Positions 38,671 to 52,504 of a stretch of DNA of 64,000 nt are shown here, piece by piece (position 1 is the first letter of the stretch; each line of letters begins with the position of its first letter). Below the pieces are notes generated by a model. It searched no databases. It was not told the origin of the DNA and worked only from the letters and a program-made list of their open reading frames with translations. Source of the DNA: Onchocerca lupi (lineage: Eukaryota; Nematoda; Chromadorea; Rhabditida; Onchocercidae); the NCBI GenBank assembly GCA_028564675.1, contig JAOVVO010000392.1, positions 1 through 64,000 on the forward strand, in the 5' to 3' direction. Made by a program: the position numbers and the translations under genes.

Positions 38671-40937
38671 GTGACAGATATAGAAAGTATCACAGTTTAT
38701 CAAGTGATTCAAATCAATTCAATCATATAAACTTACCACGACAACGACAACGACAACAAGAATATGAGGAAGAAAAGTTCTGGCAACCTGATCTGTATAA
38801 TTATAATTACCAACCAACCATATATGTCAGTGAAAGTTAGATTTTAAGAAATTTTGATAATTGAAAGTGTGAATTATCTAATTTTAAAATTAAAGGATTT
38901 CTAGTTCAATTAAAAGAAGATTCATATTATGAAGAAAAAGTAATGATAAAAAGAAAGGGTGAAGAATGCAAGTTCCAAAATCGTGAAGATTAGCCTGAAT
39001 ATTTCCACATATGTTTGACTTCCAAAATTTGATATCACTTTTCCAGTTCTACTTTATTACTTTGCAAAAATGGTTGGAATTTAATGAATAAGATTTTTAA
39101 TTAATTTAATAAAGTGAGTATATGATATTTGAATTAAGTATTGGATCGATTAATAATCATAATTGACATAGAAATTAACTGGCTGCAAACACGAAAAAGA
39201 ACTGGATTTAATTTGAAATCAATAATCAAAAATAAATTCAAGCAACACCTTATCCATATGATGAGCAATTGGATGCATCAAAATTGATATCAAGACAGCC
39301 TCAACCTGTACTTGTACCGGTATTTCATCAATATGATGCAGATTATTTGCTCGAAGCATTGAAAGACCTTTCGAATCGAACAACCTCAGTGCAAAACCTC
39401 AACTTTTCACCAGTCCCAACCATCGATGAAACTTCAGAAAGTAAATCAATTCGAACTTTGAACTTTTTCTGTCGCTGGCTATATCAGATTAAAAGTACTT
39501 CAGTATCAACATATTTAAACTAAAATTTTGACATTACATATTTAGTGTTACATTACTGTTGTATCCGTATTATGATTTATTTGCCACCAAATTTAGGTCC
39601 ACTACAGTATATCAGCACTTATAGAGTCTTACATACGGTACTATACCATGCTTTCGATATGTTATAATAATAGAAAGCAAAACTTGCTTGTATTGGTACA
39701 AAAAAAAAAAAAAAAAAAAGAAAAAAACCAAAAAAAAAATGACTTTTCTGATAATTTACCTCTCTTTTCTTTTTATTTTTGTTTTTCTTGTTTTATTTTA
39801 GTTTTTTCTTTAATGCTGTAAAATTATCCTGCAGATGTTTCTGTAACGAAGCAAAAATCATTTCAACCACATATTCTGGCAGGAGATCATTCGTACAGAG
39901 TATTTCCTTTGAGAATCGATAGACTAATAAATCCTGCTCAAACAGAGTGTTTGTTTTATTTGCTCTAGTTTTATATTCAAGTTTTATGAAATTTGGATTA
40001 AAATCTTATTCGAAGTAAGATTCAAAGTAAAATTTTAAATAGTAAAATTTTCTGAATTATTTAAATTATTTGATTAGAAACAACTTTAGATCCGAAAGAT
40101 AAATTACAAAGGACATCATATAATACGCTGAAACGACCGAATATTCATTCGACCAAAAATATGGCAAGTTGTGAATGCTTTTTAATCAATTTTGCTATCT
40201 TTTTAAAAATTTAATTTATTTCGACATTACACTAATTTATCCTTAAGTAGCTAGACTTCAAGATTCATTTCAAATTTAAAAGTTGGTTTAAATTTTAAAC
40301 TAAAAAAAAATTAATTAATACTAACGAAGTTTTAGCTCCGACGACATTATCCTGCGAAAGCTGCATTTCCATCGGCTGTATGCAATAGCAGAAGACTTAG
40401 AAAAGTTATGTTACAGGTGAGCAATTAGTTTTCAAAATTTAAAATCAAGCAATTGATTAAATGTACTTTAGGTTTTCAGATAATCATTGAGTACCGGTAT
40501 ACGAATACTTATTAGAATATTACGGTAATTAATCCTAAATTGAGAGTATTTCAGTCTGCAACGTGTTGACTTGTTGCTGCAATGCTACAGTTAAGAATCT
40601 TGAATCTCAGCCTAAAAAATTTACGTACAGTTGTAAATTAATTTGTTGTTGTTTATTCTTCTTTTCGCTTAACCTTTCAACTTTGAGTGATGAACTTAAC
40701 CTAAACAATGGGAGCAATCCTGAAATGAACAATAGTATGGAACATGAAATTTCTTTGTAGGCAATAACAACTGATGTGTCAGAATCGAAACGTAGCATTA
40801 CGGAAGCAGCTGAATACGTCTATCAGGGGATCAAATTTGACGTAATTTGCGCGCAGGGTGATTTCAGTTATGTCATTCATGCAAGGAAATATTGCGAAGT
40901 TATCAAAGAGAATATTACTTGTTTCGCATTCCGATAA
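38671..40937 (+). CDS. Ground-like (grl) domain secreted protein, 5' end uncertain
   Basis: Ground-like proteins are nematode-specific, hedgehog-related secreted proteins linked to cuticle and epithelia. The last two exons (40336-40416, 40761-40937) encode the whole ground-like domain: VCNSRRLRKVMLQ then AITTDVSESKRSI, FDVICAQGDFSYVIHARKYC and ITCFAF with the family's conserved cysteines (C in CNS, ICAQ, YCE, TCF). Upstream exons in phase are 38671-38829, 39243-39440 and one starting 39835; they encode a Gln/Arg/Tyr-rich low-complexity region (LPRQRQRQQEYEEEK; DLYNYNYQP), typical of variable grl N termini. The segment 40080-40165 is probably an exon (KRPNIHSTKN) with an unusual GC donor (ATG|GCAAGT). 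The signal-peptide exon is not securely placed. Confidence 0.75.
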
Positions 40938-42048
40938 AAATATCCGAATTATAACTATGCTTTTCACTGTTTACGCATAACACGTATCACGTAAAACCGC
41001 AATACACTGGCCACATTTTCGCAACGATTGCTTTTGACCAGATGTCGCATACACAATATCTTGTTTTGTGGCGTCGTCTATTAATTGGTATTTCGAAGAG
41101 AAATTCTGCTTGAAACAAGAAGTATCAGTTTCCAATTTCCTCACTGCGAGTTTTATTCACTTACGTGTGGAAAGTGGTCGTTCACGTAATTGTCTCTTCG
41201 GAAAATGTGTAGGGACGATAAGCATGTCTTATGGAATCTGAAATGCAAATTACAAAGAAGTTTTAGTGATAGCTGATATTGAGTATATGGATGAGGTCCG
41301 TAAGTTTCAAGTGGTCTAACATTTACTTGACTTCGCACAAGTTTCAAGAAATAATCAATTAATATCAAAATGGTGGTATATGTATTGATAATACTGTTTT
41401 TACATTGAATGTTTGGACTTATCAAACTATCAATGCATTTTACGTGTCCGATCCACGTAACTCATCTTCATGTTGTCAGCTAAATCTGAAAATGAGTTAG
41501 AGATTGAAAGTAAGGAAATACTACAACAGTCTGGAGAGGAACAGGATTTGTTACGATTTGCAAAATATCATGCAAAATATGGGTTAGTAAATGAAGGTGC
41601 AGTAGTTGAAAGTAAAGAAAAGATATCGAATAGATTGGAGAGACAACAGAAGCATGATAGATAAGAGAAAATATAAAAAATGATTAGAATAGTTATTAAA
41701 GTACAATTTCATTAGAAAAGAAGAAAAGGAAGTTTTTTTTCCCTTTGTTATCCGTTATATTTCAAATTTTTTTTAAATGACAATTTTTTGTAAATTAATG
41801 ATCGAAGAAAGAAACAGAGTTTCTGAGATTTCATTGCTGTTTAAATCGATTATTCATTGTCTTATCGCATATTTGTCCTTTTTGATCGTTTATGATTATG
41901 TGATAAGAATTTCCGCTGAATTCTTCATTTCCACTTTCCAACAAAATTTAATCTTTCCCCCGTAACTGTAATGATACAGTCAATTCTTTTCACGAATATA
42001 TTTCCAGTTATGCTGTAATGAAATTTATTTTTCAGAAATGAATATCAA
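40938..42048. other. Intergenic between grl and FAN1
   Basis: Contains one charged 64-codon plus-strand frame at 41470-41664 (below) and no other supported feature. TTTTTCAG at 42028-42035 is a probable trans-splice acceptor for FAN1. Confidence 0.5.
41470..41664 (+). CDS. Charged 64-aa ORF, possible terminal exon
   Basis: An ATG-started frame with Glu/Lys-rich helical composition (ENELEIESKEILQQSGEE; LLRFAKYHAKYGLVNEG; ISNRLERQQKHDR). A GTTGTCAG acceptor lies just inside its start, so it may instead be the last exon of a small gene whose upstream exons I could not place. No family is recognised. The composition, less A/T-biased than its surroundings, is the main support. Confidence 0.3.
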   Translation: MLSAKSENELEIESKEILQQSGEEQDLLRFAKYHAKYGLVNEGAVVESKEKISNRLERQQKHDR

Positions 42049-45000
42049 ATGACGTTTCTGATCGAAATGGCTCTTTTGAAGGCATTTCAAAAGCAATCAG
42101 AAAAGAAATCATGCCCCGTATGTGGACTTCTCGTTACGCGGGGATTGTATCGATCACATTTGAATGATTGCAAATTGCAACCAGACGATGATGATTGTCG
42201 AGTATGTTACCAAAGCTTTTCATGAAAATTCACTTTAAATTTATTGTTTCCCGAATGTTATCTCAAAATTTGTCATATTATTATCTGCAGCAATATTTCT
42301 ATGAGTAGAAAGAAAAGATAAGATGGAAAGATTTTAAAATGAAAAAAAAAAAACACATTGAAGATTGAATTCGAAACTTTAGTAGTTTTATCTATCAATA
42401 GAATAAGAGTTGTTGTTTTGGCCTGTTTTGTTATTAATCTTTGTAAATTGTTTTTTTATTTCTATTAATTCAAGCGTTGCTTATTAATCTTTGCAAATTA
42501 TTTACTCTCTTTTTTTCTACTAATGTTGTTTCTATATTTCAAAATAAAATCCAAATCGTGTTATTCTTTCGTTATAGGCATCGCGTCTTTATTCCACTCA
42601 TCATTTGTCGTTTATGAATTTCATCTATAGTTATTACCTATAAAATTCAGTAAAATTTAAAAAAATAAATTATCATTCGGGATGATGGAATTGTAAGCAT
42701 CTTTAGTGATTTTAGATATATCATTTGATATAATCTTTATGAAAATTGAAATGCATGTGTTGAATTTCAGATCATCGCTGAAGTTTGCGCTAAGGATAGA
42801 AAACGCGAGGCTACAGAAAGTTTAAATAGTTCAGACAGCAGTGATGATTTGTTCGACAATTTGGATCAAGTAGCAGATGAACCAGATTCTAAAAGCAAGG
42901 ATTCTGAGAGTCTTCTCCCGGATGTTGTCAACGATAACGAGAATTCAACTGACGCGAATGAATGGAAGGGAATGACCGCAGTTGTTATGAAGAAAAAAAT
43001 GGGAGGAGAGGTTCCGACTGAGGCAATTAATAGAATTCATGGCAGTTTAGTTAAAAAACGCACGAAAAAGGTTAGTATTAATTAACAGAGCAGGAGAATT
43101 AGACAACGGGCATCCAAGTTTTTTCTGAAGAAATCACAAGCAGGCATTTTAATCACTAGCCAGAATCGCATTGCATGTATTAATTAAGTAATCAATAATG
43201 AGCGAGTTTTTGTTTATTGAATGAACTGATTTCCGTCAGTAATTTAGGTTTTTCTCTCTGAATCAGAAGAAATGTTGGAAATGGTCCAGAAAGTTGATTC
43301 GCATCTCCTCATGTTAACAAAAAATGAGAATAAAATTTCACGATCAAGCAAAGCAACAACTTCAATGGCATTGGAAAAATGTTCTCAGAATGAAAGAATA
43401 CAGGACAATCAGAATGAAACAAAGTATTGAATAATAAATTTATTTATTTTTTTCAATTTTCCATATCTCTGCTATTACATTTTGTCTCTTTGATTAGAAA
43501 TAATTTTAAACTACATAATACACTGATTAACATTGGTAAATCGGACATTTATACCAAATTAATAGGTTTTGCTTCAGGAATTTTTTTCTCTACGAAACGA
43601 TGAACAGTCATGAAATCAAAGCGGAACAAAGTTTGCTTAGTATTCTGGAAGACATTAAATCCTATCTTGATGTTTGTGAATGCGATCTCATAAGGAATAG
43701 TCAAATCCTGCCAAATCAAAAGAATTCTGCAACTGAAGCTACACAAATCAGTTCACCATATTACCTTACATTATTCCATAAAATAATGAAACGGGTTCGT
43801 TTCTTTTAAGTTTTTAGGATTTTTTTCATATGATTGAGGAATTTCTGGAGTGGTACTTCCTGCTATAATTGAAATAGAATTTGATTTAATAGAATTTGAA
43901 TAGAATTTGTTTACAATTAATTTACCCATGATTGTGTAGTTTTGTTAGAGAATAATATAATTTGTGGCATTGAATTTTATAGATATGTAAGAGTTCTTTC
44001 TTTTGAAATATTCGTAGTTGCAATCGTTATAATAAAACAAAAGAAAATGGCTGATTGTTATTGGGATGATAAAACGCTTCAAATCGAATAAATCATTTTT
44101 TCTTTTATTTCCAGTTTTTCATGTACTTTTAACTCACATATATTGGCTTCTTCGATATACAGGCTATACATATATGCGTTAAAGGAAGATGCGTTAGTTC
44201 CAGTCTAATTTTATAAATAAAATCACTTTGCAGGTTTTTTGTAGTGGAGGTCAATATGGTGAAGTGCAATTTTGGGGCGAACATTTGCATTTGCTAAAGA
44301 AATTTATAGCGCTTTCAGGTATTTTTTACTAACTATTTTGTGGAGTAGAATTTATTTTCTTCTCTTTTCATCTTTCCAGTATCTAAATTTATTCGAATTG
44401 TGAAAAAATCTGTGTTCAGTTTTGTTTTTTTAGATGAGAGTAAAAAACTGCTAATTCGATTGTTTCTTCGTAAAAGAAAGTGGTTGATAGCAGATAAACT
44501 ATCGTGAGTTACCTTGCTGTTTTGTATCTGAATATTTCTTTGACTGTCTCACACTTTTTTAAACGGAAAAAAGTAAGTATGCAAATAAAAATTACTCACT
44601 TTTAGATACGCTAATATTTCTTCATCATTGGAGCCATTATTTGAAGAATTATTGCAAGCTAAATTTATTGATTCAAGTCAGTAAATTTTAATATTTAAAA
44701 GTAGTTTGATCATTTTTCTTATCGCATAATTTTTCTGTTCCATTTTATTCCTTTTAGTCTGCAACATAATTCTTTGTGGAAATATCGAAATTATAGTGTT
44801 TATAATCAAGTATTTCTCATCTTCGATTGCTTTATATTGTAATGATTTTATGTTACTGAAAAACTTATTTTAGGTTGTTCATCACCACTTGAAATTGAAG
44901 AAGCCATACATCTCTTACATGCTTCATCGTTAAAAGCCGTTGCGAAGCACTTCAAATTAGATTTCAATAAAGGAAAAATTGAAATTTGTCGTTCACTGTT

Positions 45001-48000
45001 GAAGTTTGCTACGCAGAAAAATGTTTTCGGAATCACCATGGAGAAGAGAGTGCTACATAAGTAAGTACCTTAAAATCAGATCTTGATTCTGTTTATAGGG
45101 AAAGCGTAGAAAAGGGCTGTTTTCTATATTAGCAAAGAATTGATAAATATTGAGATTTTCCCTTGCTCAGTTCTTGGTTGTTACTGTTTTTACGATCTTT
45201 GACTTCAGCTGCTTTCTAATTTTCTAAGTTTACTTATCAGGTCAAATTGTCAATTTTCATGTCCCTAATTTATTTAATGAAAAATCGTAGAATCAAAGAG
45301 GAACTTGGCCCATGTTTTCGCTTGCGCAAAGATATTATGGAAATTTTTTTGGCAATTTTCACAATTTATTCACCGATGGATATGAGTACCTCGTTGCTTT
45401 TTGACCAGCCTTCTATTAATCTATCCTCGCAATTACTGTAAGTTTGGATTTTCCTATTATTTAGATAATTAAAGAACATTTTGTTATCACCGTAGTTATG
45501 TACAGTTCAGAACTAGGTTATATTCGGTACCGCTATTATTGTAACTTTCAGGTTTGTTTTGTTGCAACTCGGAACAGATAAACTTCGTTTTCCTGCTCCG
45601 TATAGCCCTCGTTTGATAAATATTTATACGGACGCCGAGAAACTTTTCAGGTGACACAAAATATTTATTCATTTGCTTCTTAATGCTTAGTCAATTTTTC
45701 AATTCTGAGAAATAATTTTAGATTTGGAAGCTATTTGACTTTTAGATATGTCAAAGCAAAGAAATTGGAAGCTGAAATAGCTGATCTGACACAGCGTGGA
45801 AGGTGGAATGAAATAATTGAGTGCGCTAAGAAAGCCCGTACCGAATTTCAAGATGCATATGCAGTGCAATGGTAAACAGTATTTGCAAATATTTTATCAT
45901 ATTTATCATATCGATAGGATTATTAGGATATAATACTATTTCGTTGATGGAGTGACCATATGATAGCTATGGCTTTGATGACTACGAAGAGGCATGATTT
46001 TCAAAAATGATTAATAATATTAGCGGTTAAATCATTTCGTTTCAGTGCACATGAGTTGCTCACTTTATTTATGCCTAATTCAATGATTCATTTATTAATC
46101 TGTTCAAATTCTGCCAAACTTGCAAAATTACATTTGTTCATTCTGTTAATGTGGATATCAATAATAGGTTCAATTAAATTGTCAAGCAATTATGATCTTT
46201 CTTCTTTCTGTTGCAGGCAGTTCTATGAGTCTTTGGGTGGCGATCTTCGACGATTCACCGATCTTCATGTATATGCTAGGTTCATCTTTCAATCTTTTTA
46301 TGATATTTTTTGACATTTATCTATTTTGTCATAAAGAAATATTTCATTTAAAATTTGTTATTTTATAATTTACTGTTTCATTAGAAAATCTACTGTTCTG
46401 TTAAGTTTTCTACTTTTACAAAATATTGGAAGATTAATAGTGGTCTCATTTATACACACTTCTTCAGGTGTATATCACATGGCGTTGAAGCATTGGGAAG
46501 AGTTAGAGATTATGGAGAAGCTGTTGCTTGGTTGGAATATATGTTACATGCTACGGGTACTTTATTATCACTTCTCGTTCTGTTTAAGTATAGAAATAAG
46601 TATTAGATCAAATTTGTTCTTGATCTATGTTATTTTTGTGGATCCTATTTCTTCAATCTGAATCTTCACGTGTTATTAATTAGTTATTATAGATTGCAGA
46701 GAAAAAGTAAAAAAAAACATCATTCTAATCTATAGTATATTGTGTTATTGTTCAGAGAACGTCTGGGGGAGAAATTTAACCTAATAATATTTAAAAATAA
46801 AATTTCAACGAATATAACTGAAATATCTTTTAATTTAAGTTACTATAATACTCAAAATAGTATTGGAAGTGTGCTTCAAAAGTTTCTGTTCATTTTTCAC
46901 TTCATATATTTTTTAATTTTTCTTTTCCTTTTTTTTTCTTTTTTCTTTTTTTTTTCTTAGATAAACTTCAGGAAATCATTTTGCCTTAGTTTGTCGTGTA
47001 TGACTATAAGTCATATAAGTTGTATAAAATACAGTTAATGTTAGTTTTTTTAGAATTTAAACTTATTCTTGCAAATGCTCGAGGTGGATGGTGGGATCGA
47101 TTAGCCCTAAATTTAGATGCACATCTGAAGGATAAAGATAAAGCAATGAAAACTGTTATTGCTGGTCTGGAGGATCCTGTTTTGGGTGACAAAGATCGTT
47201 TATCGCTACAAGTTTGTTCATTTTTTTGAAACTCAGATTTTTACTTGTTACTTGTATAGTTGATGTATTATATTTCATTTCTTGTTTTTTTAATTCGTTC
47301 CTATTTCTTATCGAGGGTTAAGTTCATTTATGTTGCAGGATAGAGGGCGTAAACTTTGTTCAGGATGGAAAGGACCTCTGGAAGAATTGCATCCTGAAAA
47401 TATTAATATAAAAGGCTCTGTAGTAGGTAAAAATCTTGGCGAGGCACGGGTAAACAGATTCCTTATTGAAAGGTATGTTTTATTTTGCAATGAACAATTG
47501 TTGAAGCTTATATATGCAAATGATTGAATCCTGTTTCAGAAATGGAGTGTCTTATGAATGCAGTGTTGAAGAGGTGGCATTGGATTATTATTTAAGAGAA
47601 AAAGGTTTCAAAGAAGGTTTGCGACAATCATTTTTATTGACTTATGTGACATTCAGTTTCTGCTGTATGGTATATATACGCTATTAAATAGCTAAGCATA
47701 ATAGCAGTTTTACAGCCGAAATATTTCAAACAAATAGAAGATGCATTTATCTAATAACGAACTGATTTCAGTTTAATTAATTAATGTGATTTTGTCAAAA
47801 ATTATGAGAAATATGTGGAAAATGGACGTGAATGTGAAAGCATGGATTAACTGTAATCATGGACATTTTTTAGCGTATATTAATGAATTAATATCATCAT
47901 TATTTATGCAGGAGTGCACGCAGAAGGTACGCTTTGGCACACCATATTTGGGCTTTTATTTTATGACATTATTTTTGATCCAACTATTGAGAATGTATGG

Positions 48001-49512
48001 TTCAGTGAAACTCAGGTATACATAATTCTTTTCATTGAAGCTTCATTTTTTTATTCCAGATTTTAAATCGCTTTCAGTTTCGAGCAATAAGTAATAATTT
48101 CTCATTAGTCAAAAATTAATAGAGTTGGATGTTTTTTTATAATCTTTACGGTGAGCATAGAATGTTTTTTATCTTTAATTGAAAACTCTTAGCAGCAGAT
48201 AGTTGTCACTTATAAAATTGAAGATCTATATATATTAAATGATAAAGCTGAAATTAAAAATTGACCAAATATTATTTATGAAATTTTTGCCACTGTTCAT
48301 TTTCAGACGAATCCAGCGGACCTAAACAGCCGGGCGTTCTATACCAGTCGACAAGATCTTTTCGAGTTACGTTTCAAAGAAATTGAAGAAGCAGATTTTG
48401 ATGATTTGTTGCTGGAAATGGAGAAAACATACACTGATTATTATGGAGTAACTAATTCAGAGATCACATGGAATTGTTTCGCTGATTTCGAACAAGTTAA
48501 AGTTAGTATGTTTTGTCGACTTGTCCATAATCTTGCATAAAATAATCGATTTGAATTTTCGAAAATTTTATCATTCTAAACTCATAAAAAGTTTTTGCCA
48601 ATAATAATTAACTTGTACGGATTCTTTTTATATCTCTGTCTCTTCTCTCTAAGGCACTAGAAATAGGAAAAAGTTAGCATACATATGTTGAAATAAAAAT
48701 TAAAGCTGTTTATCCAATAATAGTTTTGCATCCTTGAAAAAATTAATGACATAGAATTTTTTAGCGTTTTATGATCTGTTGTCCGATAACTGAATTTTTT
48801 AGCGTTTTATGATATGTTGTCCGATAGCTGCCCTTTGCGCTATCATTCGTCGTCTCATTAGCGATTATCGAAATTGTCGAAGTGGATTTCCAGACTTAAC
48901 TGTTTGGAATGATGAAAAGAAACTTCTGGCCGTATGTTCATTGTTAATTCTGACAGCTTTTATCATCCTTGTGATAAAAGATAAATCGCAAAATCAAAAA
49001 TTCTCTTTCAAAAGATGAAGTTCATTCACTATATATATTAATAACCACATTTTTGATTGAACGCATTTCTTTATTGTATATTAAATAATATCAAAAGAAA
49101 ATATTCCAGATTTTAATTCATATTTTAGAATTTCAAAATTCGTTGCAGGTTGTTGAAGTTAAAGGTCCTGGAGATAAATTATCGACCAAGCAACGTTTAT
49201 GGTTGAATTTTTTTAAAAGCCAAAACATAATCGCTCATGTATGCCATGTTTCTGGTGAGCAGTTTTGTCTTAGTTACTTTAAGATTTCTGAATTTTAAGG
49301 AAGTTAATGTTATTAATTGCGATTCAATTATGCTACCGTTAGAATATATCTGAGTTCTTCCGCCAGAATTTTCTGTGCTAATACTTTCCTTCGTTTTCAT
49401 ATATTTATTCATTATGTTTAGTTTTGAATTTCTTTCTCATACTAATTTCACCATGCTAACTTGTTTTGTACGACCCTTTTTTGCAGCTCGAAATCCAAAG
49501 AAGCTCGACTGA
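42049..49512 (+). CDS. fan-1: FAN1, Fanconi-associated structure-specific nuclease
   Basis: FAN1 is a 5'-flap endo/exonuclease acting in interstrand-crosslink repair. The 21 exons are 42049-42201, 42771-43070, 43248-43423, 43578-43794, 44234-44318, 44434-44503, 44606-44676, 44874-45060, 45291-45437, 45552-45650, 45746-45871, 46217-46279, 46468-46556, 47054-47211, 47339-47472, 47540-47616, 47912-48015, 48307-48501, 48803-48931, 49149-49254 and 49487-49512 (2712 nt, 903 aa). Domains in order: a UBZ4 finger near residues 20-45 (CPVCGLLVTRG..HLNDC); an acidic linker; a SAP-like region; TPR-like helices with RGGWWDRLALNL; and the VRR-NUC nuclease with EGTLWHTIFGLLFYDIIF, GFPDLTVWN and VVEVKGPGDKLS. 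The last two supply the Asp and the ExK of the PD-(D/E)XK active site. The start follows an acceptor by 13 nt. Human FAN1 is 1017 aa. Confidence 0.94.
48754..48829 (+). repeat. 38-bp tandem duplication across a FAN1 3' splice site
   Basis: GAATTTTTTAGCGTTTTATG occurs at 48754 and again at 48792 (offset 38 bp), and the copies differ at only a few bases over about 38 bp. Each copy has a TTTTTTAG|CG acceptor. Only the second (exon start 48803) gives the conserved nuclease frame. Use of the first shifts the frame and soon meets a stop. Confidence 0.85.
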
Positions 49513-50874
49513 TATCATTATGCCTTGATTTTACTGCTCATCAAATGAGAAAACATATCAAACAGATTGTTGCAAGCCAGCAAGTAAATAATTGTATACG
49601 AATGTGTCATTCTTCGACTGTCAAAAATTTATTTGCTTATCCTTTCAGTATAATTTTCACTTTTATTTTTATATTTATAGGATAGTATGGAGTGAAACGA
49701 TTTATAAACTTTAGTATACGATTGGCTTGAAAGAATATTATAGCTTGAGATGCTAGATTCTTTTAACATTTCAGTATGTTTTCCATAGCGATGTCGACAC
49801 TATCGACACTCAACAGTGGATTTGTTGTTAACAAAAAAATGTAACCTGTACTAAATAAATAAACAGCCTAACAAACAAAATTTCCTATTTGTTTTTAATC
49901 TAAAGACTTGTTTCTTAAACAACCTTTCACAGAAAAATAAGTAAAACAACTGATGAAAATAGTTCAAACTTAAAAGTCACAGCATAAAAATTGAAGTAGT
50001 AGCTATCGAATTAAAACAATTATTAAAAACCATTAATGCACCGCATTCAATAAAACAAATGTAAGATTTCGTTTGTGAATTGTTTACTAATCAAAATTTT
50101 AAGTTTCAAAATTTTTTTAATTTTTTTTGATTTAAGAAGTCCAAAAAATCCGGCCGCTGCCTCTCACATTCAACTAATTAGTCTTATTCTGCATTAATAG
50201 GATTTTAGGTATTAGTCCCGTTCAAAGATTATTTTTCCGAAGTTGCATATCAATTTCAAGAAATCAGATTGAATTTCGATGCTGTAAGTCAGGAATAAGA
50301 TCTACAGGGTTTTATTGATTTTTTAATCAGTCTTTCTTGATCTCATTTTCTGTACTTTCCTGTCGCTATGGTTATTTTAGCTAAAAATTGTTAATATTCA
50401 AATTCATCATCTTTTATTTTTGTTATTTATCACTTGTCACTTAAGTGAAACTCGTATTATGTTCCATGATTTTTTATGTGAATCGTCAGAATAACTTTAT
50501 GATAAATACCAATTTGCATGAGAAATTTTATCCATATGGAAAAAAAAAATTCCAGAGATGGATCGGTAAAATTTGTTTTTAGATTCTTCAGAAATCGAAA
50601 ATTTTGAGAACTTATGGCATTGATTGACAATAAAGTGTGCATTTTCCCATTTTATATGTTTTCTTAAACCCATATGCAATTTGCAAGTTTATAAAAAACA
50701 TTTATAAATCAGGATTTTCTAATTTTACATATGACTGTTGAAAACAGAAAGGGAAACTTTCATTTAGCATGATCTTTTGAATAACCAATAAATTTCGACC
50801 ACTTTAAGTCTTATATAAAATATGCTATAAGTTACATGAATAAAAAACATTGAAGTAAATGAACTATGATTAGG
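49513..50874. other. FAN1 3' flank / intergenic
   Basis: Overlapping AATAAA signals at 49854-49863, about 340 bp past the FAN1 stop, are the best poly(A) candidates. No gene was found in the rest. Confidence 0.5.
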
Positions 50875-51862
50875 ATGAAGAAAATAGTGTATTCAAAAAT
50901 AAGCACATGCTTTTGCGTTGCTATCTGGTATAATTAAAACTGTAGAAGATATTGAATACAAAAAGGTACGTTTCTGCGGACGAAATTTTATTTATTTGAT
51001 ATGCATTTGCTATGGATGGTGGTGCTTTTATTGTTTGTGCAGCGAAATATATCGATTATCATTAATTATATCGGAAATAGTGGAAATGGTAATAGAAAAG
51101 TTAATACATGGACGATATGGTGTCAAAATTACGAAGTATCACAATAGTCGTATGTATAGTCATAAAAGTACTGATCATTATTGAGAGAAAAAAAAAAAAA
51201 AAAAAAATAAAAGTATTGATTATGTAGGATACGATCATCAAAGAATCAAAGAATCTAAGCAAAAGTCAGTCAGACAAGATATGTTCACATTAAAAGAATC
51301 GGATAGATTTGAAGTTTCCTATCCACTAGTTGAATATCATTTCTACCAATCGATGCTTAATAAGGATCTCTGCGATCAATATACTTTGGAATGCATTTAT
51401 GTGAGTTTTTCTGTTGAATTTATTCGAAGTTACAGACCAAAATTTCGGCCAGAAATTTTAATATTTCATCATGATTGATACGATTGATACGGGTTAAGTT
51501 TTAGATGATGCTTATTATCCAAAGTGTAAAAAGCATTATCTAAACTCATATTAACCCATATCAAGAGAGAAGAAGTGAGGTAGTTGAAATATATTGACTG
51601 CGAGTGCTATGAATATATAGTTCCCAATAATTGATATTAGAGGCATTAAAACTGTGCAAAGATGATAATCATTGTAAGTTAAGCAATGATTCTACTCTAA
51701 TTTCTACAGTATCGATCGGATTATCCGCGTAGCAGATTATCAGTTGATCAGAAAACTGGCAAAAGATACAATCCATGCCATCGATTCGTTGAACCATGTT
51801 TCGGAATTTCCGAAAATGATTATAGAACCGTCAAGAAATTCCAAAGTTTGAGGGATTATTAA
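50875..51862 (+). CDS. Unrecognised small protein, about 167 aa, possible secretory leader
   Basis: Four exons join in phase: 50875-50927, 51043-51167, 51228-51400 and 51710-51862 (504 nt). The product starts MKKIVYSKISTCFCVAICEI, a short basic N terminus followed by a moderately hydrophobic stretch that could be a signal peptide or anchor, then a second hydrophobic patch (LSLIISEIVEMVI). The remainder is rich in Tyr, His, Arg and Lys (YDHQRIKESKQK; YRSDYPRSRLSVDQK; NPCHRFVEPCFGISE) and ends RTVKKFQSLRDY. Exons 3 and 4 look convincingly coding; exon 1 is the weakest (donor TG|GTATAA). No family is recognised. It lies 1.4 kb downstream of FAN1 on the same strand. Confidence 0.5.
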
Positions 51863-52504
51863 TTGTTCTTCTGTTTATACCACTTTGTATTGTCTGTAAA
51901 AAAAGAAGGAAAGTTGAGTAAAAATTAAACATAAGCGATGGTGGATAGACAAGATATAATTATGTGATCAGCAAGATTATCCAAACAGTGATTCAATCAT
52001 ATTGGATCAAATTCTTATATCAAGTTGTTGATCCGTTGAACTTATCTTTAACAGCTATCCTGCAGTATTAGAAATCAATTACTGATCAGCTCTGGAATAT
52101 CTAATGAAACGTGAAGGTAGCTTTTCAATTTCTTTCTTGTTTTTCAAATTTTTTAGATAAATGTATGTTCATGTTATTCGAACATGAACTTTCCATGCGA
52201 TGTTAAATATCGTTTCTCAGTCAATATAAATTAAAGGCCACATTTTAGGCCATCGATTACGGAAGTTGTAGATATCATTTGCGTTTGTTTTCCATGCTTC
52301 TAATTATCTTGGACATCCGGATAATTATATGGAGGCTAATTGAAAAAGCTAGAAAAAAACAACATTACTTAGTTCTAATTGAAAATTTCTTGCCTAAAAA
52401 AACTTATTCTAGCATTTCTTTGATTAAACGATATACAATAAAATATGATAGATACTGTCGTGAATTTTTATTTGAATTGAATTGAGTTATTGAGAGGTCC
52501 GACA

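Noticed and set aside
41153..41425. 90-aa minus ORF between grl and FAN1
   Set aside because: No splice context, no recognisable motif, composition typical of chance frames.
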